Assembly: GCA_001782805.1 (NCBI GenBank)
Contig: MFPT01000024.1
Location: 1-21,544, forward strand
Origin: Candidatus Magasanikbacteria bacterium RIFCSPHIGHO2_01_FULL_41_23
GTDB lineage: Bacteria; Patescibacteria; ABY1; Magasanikbacterales; UBA922
Length of the DNA: 21,544 bases
Direction: 5' to 3'
Shown in pieces: positions 14,169-21,468 of this stretch. Made by a program: the position numbers and the translations under genes. A model generated the notes under the pieces. The model did not search any database. It was not told the origin of the DNA and saw only the letters and a list, made by a program, of their open reading frames with translations. Position 1 is the stretch's first letter. Each line of letters starts with the position of its first letter.

Positions 14169-15188
14169 ATGACAAATACTCAGGTTCCTATTTTTGAAAA
14201 AAAAAATGTTTTGGTTACGGGCGGAGCCGGTTTTATCGGTTCGCATTTGTGCGAACGTCTTTTGCGCGAAGCCAAAGTGATTTGTATTGATGATTTGTCC
14301 AATTCCGCTATTCGCAACATTGAACATTTATTGCAATATCCGGATTTTGAATTTATTAAATTTGATGTGAATCAGCCGTTGGATTTGAATGCATTTCCGG
14401 AATTGGACAAATTTCGCGTTAAGTTTCAAGGAATTCAAGAAGTGTATCATTTGGCTTGTCCCACTAGTCCCAAAAATTTTGCCAATTTAAAAATTCATTC
14501 ACTATTGGCTAATTCACGAGCCATACTTTCCACGCTTGATTTGGCGGTTAAATATAAGGCCAAATATCTGTTCGCTTCCAGTTCAGTCGTGTATGGCGAC
14601 GCGACTGAAGATCATAATATTTTTGCCGAAAATGATGAATCCAGCCACCTCAACCATCTCTCGCCGCGCGCGTGTTATGATGAAGGCAAACGATTCGCGG
14701 AAACGTGCGTGGAAACATATCGACAAGTTTATCATATTGATGCCAAAATCGCGCGCGTGTTTACCACTTATGGTCCGCGCATGAAACTGCGTGACGGTTT
14801 GCTGATTCCGGATTTTATTTTAAACGCGATCGAGGGCAAAGATTTGGTTATTTATGGCAATGAACAGCTCCAACAAACATTGTGTTATGTGACTGATATG
14901 ACGGATGGCTTGGTTCGTTTAATGAATTCCGGAATTACCACTACGATTGTTAATCTTGGTTCGGATGAATCACTCAAAATGCTGGACGTGGCGCAAGGAA
15001 TTATTACTTTAACCCGGTCAACCTCGCGCGTGGTGTTTGAAGCGCCGTTGGTATTTTTGACGCGCAAAGGCACGCCGAATTTAACGCGCGCCAAAGAAGA
15101 ATTGGGTTGGTTGCCGTTGGTGCGACTGTCGGACGGATTGCAGAGAACAGTTGATTTTACCGTGGCGAACAAAGAGGCGCTTTTGTAA
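14169..15188 (+). CDS. UDP-glucuronate decarboxylase-like SDR (UDP-xylose synthase family)
   Basis: 339 residues starting at ATG 14169, 4 nt after the subtilase stop; the same frame is open upstream inside the subtilase but without a sensible start. It shows GGAGFIGSHLCERLL (18-32), HLACPTSP (94-101), SSSVVYGD (137-144), Tyr170/Lys174 in YDEGKRFAE, and VFTTYGPRM (197-205). HLACPxSP, YDEGKR and the YGPRM segment are characteristic of UXS enzymes, which oxidise UDP-GlcA at C4, decarboxylate it and return UDP-xylose. The usual FNTYGPRM carries Thr for Asn at 199. With the dehydrogenase at 8035 it completes a UDP-glucose to UDP-GlcA to UDP-pentose route. A related dTDP- or UDP-sugar dehydratase is the main alternative. 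Confidence 0.85.
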   Translation: MTNTQVPIFEKKNVLVTGGAGFIGSHLCERLLREAKVICIDDLSNSAIRNIEHLLQYPDFEFIKFDVNQPLDLNAFPELDKFRVKFQGIQEVYHLACPTSPKNFANLKIHSLLANSRAILSTLDLAVKYKAKYLFASSSVVYGDATEDHNIFAENDESSHLNHLSPRACYDEGKRFAETCVETYRQVYHIDAKIARVFTTYGPRMKLRDGLLIPDFILNAIEGKDLVIYGNEQLQQTLCYVTDMTDGLVRLMNSGITTTIVNLGSDESLKMLDVAQGIITLTRSTSRVVFEAPLVFLTRKGTPNLTRAKEELGWLPLVRLSDGLQRTVDFTVANKEALL

Positions 15189-15239
15189 GATTTAATACAT
15201 CAAGGAAATTAAAAAAATAAAAATCAAATTAATTAAATT

Positions 15240-15444
15240 CTATCCGTTCGGTGTCAATCATCCCAACCGCGCCGTTCGCTCGCAGATAAACTCACTGAAT
15301 GGCTCGCTCCCTACATTGTCCGCTCGGCTTTGATTATTTACAGTATTACATCAGCCTCGCGTTCAAATCCCGACATGTCGGGACGTTATGGGATGATTGC
15401 CAACCTCACTAATGCAGCAGCGAAAGATTCGGTTTAATGATAAG
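15240..15444. repeat. Dispersed intergenic element, copy 2
   Basis: About 205 bp in the 471-bp gap after the UXS-like gene. It aligns without gaps to copy 1 for about 140 bases on its right side. It keeps the identical palindrome (15368-15383) and the terminal TTCGGT strings. Its stem CAATCATCCCA (15255-15265) pairs perfectly with 15389-15399. These arms differ from those of copy 1 but occupy equivalent positions. Upstream similarity may reach AAGGAAATTAAAA (15202-15214), which is also the last codons of ugd before copy 1. The frame ending at the TAA at 15435 is open across the element but has no good start. The first ~50 bp of the gap (15189-15239) are plain A/T-rich sequence. Confidence 0.85.
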
Positions 15445-15543
15445 CAAAATGGAGACGAATATACTTTTGCTGAAAGCTGAGTATATTGACTTACTGAGAA
15501 TGCATAATCCGTCAGACTATCAGTTGAACAAAAGGATATCGTC

Positions 15544-15649
15544 GAATTTTGCTTAAGAGGGAGTATCGATGAAATTTGATTAAGACTTAGGAAACGGAGT
15601 TTGATTACGAGAGAGTAAAGACGAAGTTTGCTTACGAGTTAGTAAAAAA
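15544..15649. repeat. Degenerate ~27-bp tandem repeat, four units
   Basis: Units start at 15544, 15571, 15596 and 15623 (spacing 27, 25, 27). The shared pattern is roughly GAA-n-TTTG-m-TTA-m-GA followed by AGTA. Units 3 and 4 are closest. A more diverged relative may lie at 15457-15485. The array stops about 11 nt before the GT2 start codon, so it would sit in that gene's leader or promoter region. I see no convincing -10/-35 pair in it. The rest of 15445-15543 shows nothing else I can support. Confidence 0.7.
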
Positions 15650-15659
15650 TTTATTTTAT

Positions 15660-16316
15660 ATGATAATGATATTAGTTCCCGCACACAATGAAGCCAAAAC
15701 AATTGAAAATGTGGTGAAACAATTGTTATTTGTCGGGGACAAGGTGGTGGTCATTGATGATGGTTCCACTGATGACACTGCTTTGTTGGCCGGCAATGCC
15801 GGCGCCACAGTTTTGCGTCATACGTTAAATCGCGGTCAAGGCGCGGCACTGGAAACCGGGCATACTTATGCCAGACAGAGTAATGCGGATTTTGTGGTTC
15901 ATTTTGATGCCGACGGTCAATTTGATTTCCGCGATATTCCGCGCGCTTTAGCAAGCATGAAAGAAAAAAATGTTGATATAATTTTGGGCTCTCGTTTTTT
16001 GGGCAAGGAACAAAAAATCCCTTGGCTTAAGCGCGCGGTGATTCTGCCCTTTGCTCGAAACATTGATCGACTCTTTGGGTCAGTTTCGCTTTCTGACGCG
16101 CACAATGGCTTTCGCGTTATGAATCAACGTGCGCTCAATTTCATTCAATTGACCCAAGATCGGATGGCGCATGCCACGGAAATTCCGCAATTGATTCGCC
16201 GATATAATTTACGCTACGCTGAATTACCGATTTCCGTTTCCTACCACGAATTTGGCCAAGGACCGATTGGAGGATTTAGAATCGTGCGCGATTTATTAGT
16301 CGGTAAATTTATGTAA
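15660..16316 (+). CDS. Glycosyltransferase family 2 (DPM1-like)
   Basis: 218 residues with a GT-A fold. It starts ILVPAHNEAKTIENVV (4-19), has the nucleotide-sugar motif DDGSTDD (33-39), the metal-binding DADGQ (83-87), LGSRF (109-113) and DAHNGFRVMNQRAL (146-159), all typical of polyprenyl-phosphate mannose/glucose synthases. It ends without C-terminal membrane helices, so membrane contact probably needs a partner; the DUF2304 protein at 17750 fits, since GT2-DUF2304 pairs are common. It likely transfers a sugar from a nucleotide donor to a lipid phosphate or a growing glycan. The start ATG has no ribosome-binding site and follows the tandem-repeat region. Confidence 0.9.
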   Translation: MIMILVPAHNEAKTIENVVKQLLFVGDKVVVIDDGSTDDTALLAGNAGATVLRHTLNRGQGAALETGHTYARQSNADFVVHFDADGQFDFRDIPRALASMKEKNVDIILGSRFLGKEQKIPWLKRAVILPFARNIDRLFGSVSLSDAHNGFRVMNQRALNFIQLTQDRMAHATEIPQLIRRYNLRYAELPISVSYHEFGQGPIGGFRIVRDLLVGKFM

Positions 16317-16317
16317 T

Positions 16318-17748
16318 ATGTGGAAAAAATATATAACTCGTAGGTTGGCTGTCCAGGTTGCGCAAGCTTGGAATTATGGCTGGGGAGAAGCCATGAAAAA
16401 AGTATACGGAATATCTCTAACTGATACTTTAGTTTTTCGTGATGACACAAAAACAGAATACTATGTTGAAACCAAACAACACGAAAAATATGTTGCGGGT
16501 TTATATTCTCTTTTGGAAAATGTCACTTTTATTAAAAATTTTCACCAAGATGCGCAAGCCAAACTTGAAAATATATTACAGATTACGATTGACGAATTCT
16601 CTATAGACCTAGACAAACTAAGTAACAAAAAACTTTTCCATATATACAAAGATTTCGTTTTACCAAATGTAGAACAATTCTATATAAGGATGTGGACAGT
16701 GTTTAATATCGGCGAACCATTGTCAGACGTGGTAAAAAGTAAATTGATAAAAAGTGTAGTGAATAAGGAAAAAATCAGTGATTATTTATTAAATTTGTCT
16801 TCTCCCTTATTTCCAAATGACATCATAAATGAAAGAATTGATATTTTAAAAATTTCCTTGAAGCTTAAAAAATTAAATAAAAATGAAACTATAAGTTTAC
16901 TACAAAAACATACGGAAAAATATAAACATATTCCCATGTTTGATTTTGATCACGCGCCTCATACCATAAAATATTTTCAAAAAGAATTATCAGAAATTAC
17001 CAATCCGAAAAAAGAATTGGAGGAATTGAAGAAAAGTTTTAAGCAACGCGGTTCTGATTTCAAGGCAATAGTAAATAAAATTAAACCCGACAAGGAATTT
17101 AATAGTTTACTGGTTTTTTTAAAAGAGAATGTTTTTTTACGTGACTATCGTGACATGATTAGGCAAAAACTCAATGTGGAATTAAGAAAATTTTATAGTG
17201 TCTTAGCCATGAGATTGAATATCACTGTTGAACAAATCGCCACTTTAAGCAATGAAGAAATACAAAAAAGTTTAAAAGATAATAATTTTTTTTCAAAGAA
17301 AACAGTAGCCGAAAGAGAAAAGAATTATTTGCTAATCCAAAAAACAAACAAAGTACAAATTTATTCTGGGAAAAAAGCAGTTGAAAAATTCAATCAAGAA
17401 GTTGGGAACATTAATTATAATAATGTCAACGAGATATCTGGGTATGTCGGGTCAAAAGGAGTAGTAAAAGGTGTTGTTAAAGTAATATATACAAACAAAG
17501 ATCTAAAAAAGGTCAAAAATGGCGATGTTTTAGTTACTACTATGACCAGACAAGATTTTATCTCTGCCATAAGAAAGGCATCTGCTTTGGTAACAGACGA
17601 AGGCGGTGTTACGTGTCATGCCGCCATAATTGCTAGAGAATTAAATAAACCGTGTATCGTAGCTACAAAAAATGGAACAAAAATTTTAAAAGATGGTGAT
17701 TGGGTGGAAGTTGATGCTTTTAAAGGAATTGTAAAAAAAATTATCTGA
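16318..17748 (+). CDS. PEP-utilising-enzyme phosphohistidine swivel-domain protein, lacking an ATP-binding domain
   Basis: 476 residues. The C-terminus (about 375-476) is a PEP-utilisers mobile domain: GDVLVTTMTRQDFISAIRKA, then VTDEGGVTCHAAIIARE with the phosphorylatable His434, then NKPCIVAT and GDWVEVDAFKGIV. In PEP synthase, PPDK and rifampin phosphotransferase this domain carries phosphate between an ATP-grasp domain and an acceptor site. Here residues 1-370 are Lys-rich and mostly helical, with no ATP-grasp motifs and no PEP/pyruvate-binding barrel that I can see. The gene begins 1 nt after the GT2 stop and ends 1 nt before the DUF2304 start. It is far more AT-rich than its neighbours: 17 of 60 G+C at 16561-16620 against 30 of 60 at 18301-18360. 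That suggests recent acquisition. The acceptor is unknown. Confidence 0.85.
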   Translation: MWKKYITRRLAVQVAQAWNYGWGEAMKKVYGISLTDTLVFRDDTKTEYYVETKQHEKYVAGLYSLLENVTFIKNFHQDAQAKLENILQITIDEFSIDLDKLSNKKLFHIYKDFVLPNVEQFYIRMWTVFNIGEPLSDVVKSKLIKSVVNKEKISDYLLNLSSPLFPNDIINERIDILKISLKLKKLNKNETISLLQKHTEKYKHIPMFDFDHAPHTIKYFQKELSEITNPKKELEELKKSFKQRGSDFKAIVNKIKPDKEFNSLLVFLKENVFLRDYRDMIRQKLNVELRKFYSVLAMRLNITVEQIATLSNEEIQKSLKDNNFFSKKTVAEREKNYLLIQKTNKVQIYSGKKAVEKFNQEVGNINYNNVNEISGYVGSKGVVKGVVKVIYTNKDLKKVKNGDVLVTTMTRQDFISAIRKASALVTDEGGVTCHAAIIARELNKPCIVATKNGTKILKDGDWVEVDAFKGIVKKII

Positions 17749-17749
17749 T

Positions 17750-18082
17750 ATGCAAATTATTTTCCAAATTATTTTTAGTTTATTCGCCATAGCCGCTTTG
17801 GGATTGGTGTGGCGACGGCGCGCTGATGGCTTATTAAGTAAACACAGTGCTTTGTGGTGGTCTATCATTTGGCTCGCGGTTTTGGCTCTGGCTTGGTATC
17901 CCAACAGCACGCAAGTTTTGGCCGATATACTGGGGATTGGTCGCGGTGTTGATTTGGTAACGTATTGCGCGTTGGCCTTTTTGTTTTTTACTATTTTCCG
18001 TTTGACCATAAAAATAGAATCATTACAGCGTGACATTACCAAAGTTGTTCGTCGTGATGCATTGGAAAAAAATAATATATGA
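17750..18082 (+). CDS. DUF2304 family small membrane protein
   Basis: 110 residues. Three hydrophobic segments (about 2-20, 33-50, 68-86) are separated by basic loops, with a polar C-terminal tail containing SLQRDITKVVRRDALEKNN. Layout and length fit DUF2304, a family found beside GT2 glycosyltransferases and thought to help them at the membrane. Its stop overlaps the next gene's start (ATGA at 18079-18082), so it is translationally coupled to the GT4 gene. It would normally be expected right after the GT2 gene; here the swivel-domain gene separates them. Confidence 0.82.
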   Translation: MQIIFQIIFSLFAIAALGLVWRRRADGLLSKHSALWWSIIWLAVLALAWYPNSTQVLADILGIGRGVDLVTYCALAFLFFTIFRLTIKIESLQRDITKVVRRDALEKNNI

Positions 18083-19272
18083 AAATCGCCCAAATAGTGT
18101 GTCGGTATCCGCCATATTACAGTGGCATGGGAACAGTGGTTTTTGAAACCGCGGTTAATTTGGCGAAACGCGGACATAGTGTGGAAGTGATTACGCCGGA
18201 ATATTATGAAGCCAAAGAAATAAAAGAGGTTGACGAGCCGGAAGAAAAAATCCATGCGCCGCGATTGCAAAAGGAAATTGATTACGCGCGGCGACTGGAA
18301 CCAAGCGTCACGTATGGTAATGCGGCTAGGTTGCCGAATTTGGATAAAGAACTGGCGGAATTTGACATTGTTCATTTGCACTATCCTTTTTTTGGAACAG
18401 CCAACGCCGTGCGACGTTGGAAGCAAAAAAATCCCCACAAGCCTTTGGTCGTAACCTATCACATGGATACGCGCGCGACCGGTTGGCTGGATTTAGTGTT
18501 TAAATTATACGCGCGTTATTTTATGCCGAAAATTTTGAGTGTGGCTGATGCCATAGTTTCGGCTTCGTTTGATTATATTCAGGCGAGTGATGCGCGCGAT
18601 ATCTACGCGTCACAAGCCAAAAAATGGCGGGAAATTCCGTTTGGCGTTGATATTGAACGATTTTTTCCCGCTAAATCAAATATAGAATTTTTAACTAATC
18701 TGGGACTTGATTCAAATTTGCCAACGGTTTTATTTGTGGGAGGAATGGATCATGCGCATTTTTTTAAAGGCGTGCCGATTTTGTTGGAAGCTTTATTTTT
18801 GGCCAAGGAAAATGGCAAACCGATTCAAGCCATATTCGTCGGTGACGGTGAAAGGCGTGAACAGTTTATGCTCAAGGCCAAAGGTTTGGGTTTGGATTCT
18901 TTGGTGGTTTTTTCCGGTCGCGTGGAACATAATGATTTACCTCGTTTTTATCAAAATAGTGATATACTAGTTTTACCGTCAACCACGAGCAGTGAAGCAT
19001 TTGGTATGGTTTTGCTGGAAGCATTCGCGAGTGGCACGCCGGTTATTGCCAGTGATTTACCCGGAGTGCGAACTGTAGCCACTCAAGCCGGTAGCGTGGT
19101 AAAACCAAATGATCCCCAAGATTTGGCGCGCGCGCTGCTGGAATATTTTTCTCCGGAAGTTGATCGCGCGGCCTGGCGAGTCGCGGCGCGTGATGTGGCG
19201 GAAAAAATATATGCGTGGCCCGGGATTGTGGCGCGGTTGGAGGATTTGTATGTTTCATTGTTGAAAAAATAA
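18079..19272 (+). CDS. Glycosyltransferase family 4 (GT-B fold)
   Basis: 397 residues. The N-terminal acceptor domain begins IVCRYPPYYSGMGTVVFETA (6-25), with the Gly-rich loop typical of GT4, and has HLHYPFFG (99-106). The C-terminal donor domain has PFGVDIERF (187-195), LFVGGMDH (218-225), VGDGERR (254-260) and the EX7E motif Glu306/Glu314 in SSEAFGMVLLEAFASGTPVIAS, which binds the nucleotide-sugar. It probably adds a hexose or pentose to the lipid-linked glycan on the cytoplasmic face. It overlaps DUF2304 by 4 nt and is the last gene of the run starting at 15660. No terminator hairpin follows. Confidence 0.92.
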   Translation: MKIAQIVCRYPPYYSGMGTVVFETAVNLAKRGHSVEVITPEYYEAKEIKEVDEPEEKIHAPRLQKEIDYARRLEPSVTYGNAARLPNLDKELAEFDIVHLHYPFFGTANAVRRWKQKNPHKPLVVTYHMDTRATGWLDLVFKLYARYFMPKILSVADAIVSASFDYIQASDARDIYASQAKKWREIPFGVDIERFFPAKSNIEFLTNLGLDSNLPTVLFVGGMDHAHFFKGVPILLEALFLAKENGKPIQAIFVGDGERREQFMLKAKGLGLDSLVVFSGRVEHNDLPRFYQNSDILVLPSTTSSEAFGMVLLEAFASGTPVIASDLPGVRTVATQAGSVVKPNDPQDLARALLEYFSPEVDRAAWRVAARDVAEKIYAWPGIVARLEDLYVSLLKK

Positions 19273-19310
19273 ACTAAACACATTAAGAAAATCATTTTAA
19301 TTTTAAATAT

Positions 19311-19619
19311 ATGGGAAATTTCAAACGCGGCATTTTTTTGGGAGGATTATTAGGCGCTGGATTGGCCTGGCTTTCCGTTACCAAAGAAGGCAAAGCCATG
19401 CGCGACCAAGCAATGGAGCATGGAGTGAAAGTTTATGAACGCGTCAAACGCGAATTACCCAAAACCGCGGCTTGGAAAAAAATGACCAAGTCGGATTTTG
19501 CCAAAGTTGTGCAAAAAATCGCGGATGATTATTCAGCCGAGTTCGGTCTGGCTAAAAAAATTACCAATACTGTTGTCGCGTTAGTGGTGAGTCAATGGAA
19601 TAAATTGAAAAAGGAATAG
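19311..19619 (+). CDS. YtxH-like small membrane-associated protein
   Basis: 102 residues. A Gly-rich hydrophobic segment near the N-terminus (about 7-22, RGIFLGGLLGAGLAWLSVT) is followed by TKEGKAMRDQ and a charged, amphipathic helical region to the end. The pattern of a short membrane anchor, TxEGKxxR and a long helix matches YtxH-domain proteins, whose role is not well defined. It sits 38 nt after the GT4 gene and upstream of the PBP gene. The promoter for the PBP gene lies inside its last codons. Confidence 0.65.
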   Translation: MGNFKRGIFLGGLLGAGLAWLSVTKEGKAMRDQAMEHGVKVYERVKRELPKTAAWKKMTKSDFAKVVQKIADDYSAEFGLAKKITNTVVALVVSQWNKLKKE

Positions 19620-19633
19620 TAACAATTTAGACT
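19605..19633 (+). promoter_or_regulatory. Promoter for the penicillin-binding protein gene
   Basis: TTGAAA (19605-19610, five of six consensus bases), a 17-bp spacer and TAGACT (19628-19633). The predicted start is near 19640. The -35 lies in the last codons of the YtxH-like gene. The TTTAGACTA around the -10 is shared with the promoter before ugd. Confidence 0.55.
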
Positions 19634-19673
19634 AGAAAAATGATGTCAGAGCTTATTTAATTTGGTTGGTAAA

Positions 19674-21452
19674 ATGCAATCTTCTTACCATCGTCCCCGA
19701 GACGATAGCCGTTCGAATTTTTCCAAGCGTATCCGTGTGGCAGTATTTTTTTTATTTTTTGGAATTGTCTGCATAATCGCGCGGTTATTTTTTTTAATGA
19801 TCATTCAGCATGATTTTTATACGGCATTGGCCGCCACTACGCAAGAAACATCAGGCACATTGTTTCCGCGTCGCGGTCAAATTTATTTATCGGACGCGCG
19901 GACGGGTGCGACGTATCCATTAGCCTTAAACAAAGATGTTTTTTTATTGTATGCTGACACGCGTGATATCAAAGACAATGAAACTGCAGAAAAAATCGCC
20001 ACGATTTTGGAAAATAAATTTACCTATATGCCTGATCGCCGGATAACCGTTCTGGCTCAACTAAACAAACGGATTGATCCATACGAGCCTTTGGAACAAA
20101 AATTAAATCAAGAAACAATGGAGGAAATTAAAAAATTGGATTTACCCGGCTTGCATTTTGTGCGTCAAACACATCGCACGTATCCGGAACACAATTTGGC
20201 CGCGCATATTGTGGGATTTTTAGGCAAAGATAATGCGGGCAATGAACTTGGTCGTTATGGAATTGAAGGTTATTGGCAAAAAGAATTGGCCGGAAGCGGT
20301 GGATTTTTTGCCGGACTCAAAAGCGCTTCGGGAAATTGGATTCAAGCCGCGGCCAATGGTTTTAAACCGGCCCAAGATGGTGTTGATTTAATTTTAACGA
20401 TTGACAGAACTTTGCAATATAAAGCCTGCGAACGTTTACGCCAAGGACTGATTGAATATGGCGCGACGAGCGCCGCGCTCGTAATTATGGATCCCCAAAC
20501 TGGCGCGATTTTGACCATGTGTTCTTTGCCGGATTTTGATCCCAATCAATATGGTAAGGTGGAAGATCCTAACGTGTATAACAACGCGGCAATTTTTACG
20601 CCATACGAACCCGGTTCGATTTTTAAACCAATTGCTATGTCGGCGGCACTTAATCAAGGTGTGGTAAATCCGGACACGCCATTTCGCGATACCGGCCGAC
20701 GCGATGGTATTTGTGAAAGTCCCATTCAAAACGCCGGCAATAAAATTCATGGTGATCAAACTATGACCGGAATTCTGCAAAATTCCATTAACACTGGCAT
20801 GGTATTTGTGGCCGAACAATTGGGCAAACAAAAATTTGTGGATTATATTAAGCGATTTGGATTTGGCGTGGAAACCGGCATTGAGCTTGATACGGAAACC
20901 AGCGGCACGATTAATTCTTTATCTGTTAATAAAAGCAATAAAATTGATTGTTATACGGCCACAGCCGCGTTTGGTCAGGGGATTACGATTACTCCACTCC
21001 AAGCAGCAGTGGCATTTTCCGCCATTGCCAATGGTGGCACGCTGATTAAGCCGTATATTATAAAAGAAAAAAAGTTTAGCGATGGTCATGTAGAAATTAC
21101 CAAACCAAAACCGGTTTATTCGGTTTTATCGCGCAAAGCCGCCAGTCAATTGGGCAGTATGCTGGTGTCAACAGTTGACAAAGGATATAGTGGCCGCGCT
21201 CGCGTTCCCGGCTACAATGTTGCCGGCAAATCCGGAACAGCCGAAATTCCCGGACCGGGCGGATATACCAAAACCTACAATCATTCATTCGTGGGTTTTG
21301 CTCCGGCCAATGATCCAAAGTATGTCATGCTGGTAAAATTTGAAAAACCCACTGCGGCTTACGCGGAAAGTACAGCTGCGCCGGTTTTTGGTGAACTATC
21401 AAAATTTCTTTTGGAATATTTTAGTGTCCCGCCCACGCGTGATGTGAAATAA
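19674..21452 (+). CDS. Class B penicillin-binding protein, peptidoglycan transpeptidase (FtsI/PBP2-like)
   Basis: 592 residues from the ATG at 19674; an in-frame TTG at 19662 adds four residues. A short basic cytosolic tail and one membrane helix (about 22-44) lead into the dimerisation/pedestal domain (PRRGQIYL, HRTYPEHNLAAHIVGF, GIEGYWQKEL). The transpeptidase domain has all three penicillin-binding motifs: SIFK (Ser315, Lys318), SIN (371-373) and KSGT (519-522). It cross-links peptidoglycan stem peptides outside the membrane, in septal or elongation wall synthesis. No PASTA domains are present and the C-terminus ends soon after the catalytic domain. FtsI is more likely than PBP2 from motif context, but this is not certain. 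Confidence 0.93.
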   Translation: MQSSYHRPRDDSRSNFSKRIRVAVFFLFFGIVCIIARLFFLMIIQHDFYTALAATTQETSGTLFPRRGQIYLSDARTGATYPLALNKDVFLLYADTRDIKDNETAEKIATILENKFTYMPDRRITVLAQLNKRIDPYEPLEQKLNQETMEEIKKLDLPGLHFVRQTHRTYPEHNLAAHIVGFLGKDNAGNELGRYGIEGYWQKELAGSGGFFAGLKSASGNWIQAAANGFKPAQDGVDLILTIDRTLQYKACERLRQGLIEYGATSAALVIMDPQTGAILTMCSLPDFDPNQYGKVEDPNVYNNAAIFTPYEPGSIFKPIAMSAALNQGVVNPDTPFRDTGRRDGICESPIQNAGNKIHGDQTMTGILQNSINTGMVFVAEQLGKQKFVDYIKRFGFGVETGIELDTETSGTINSLSVNKSNKIDCYTATAAFGQGITITPLQAAVAFSAIANGGTLIKPYIIKEKKFSDGHVEITKPKPVYSVLSRKAASQLGSMLVSTVDKGYSGRARVPGYNVAGKSGTAEIPGPGGYTKTYNHSFVGFAPANDPKYVMLVKFEKPTAAYAESTAAPVFGELSKFLLEYFSVPPTRDVK

Positions 21453-21468
21453 AACCCAAAATAACTCT

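Noticed and set aside
9473..15444. Integron attC sites
   Set aside because: The inverted arms do not fit attC core sites, there is no integrase, and the neighbouring genes are not cassette-like.
15449..15556. Short open frame of 35 codons after copy 2 of the element
   Set aside because: No ribosome-binding site, no recognisable residues, and its end overlaps the tandem-repeat region.
15544..15649. Possible CRISPR array
   Set aside because: Units are contiguous and degenerate with no unique spacers, and there are no cas genes.
17686..18462. 258-codon open frame on the minus strand
   Set aside because: It runs antisense across the swivel-domain, DUF2304 and GT4 genes, all of which have recognisable domains; its product shows no motif.
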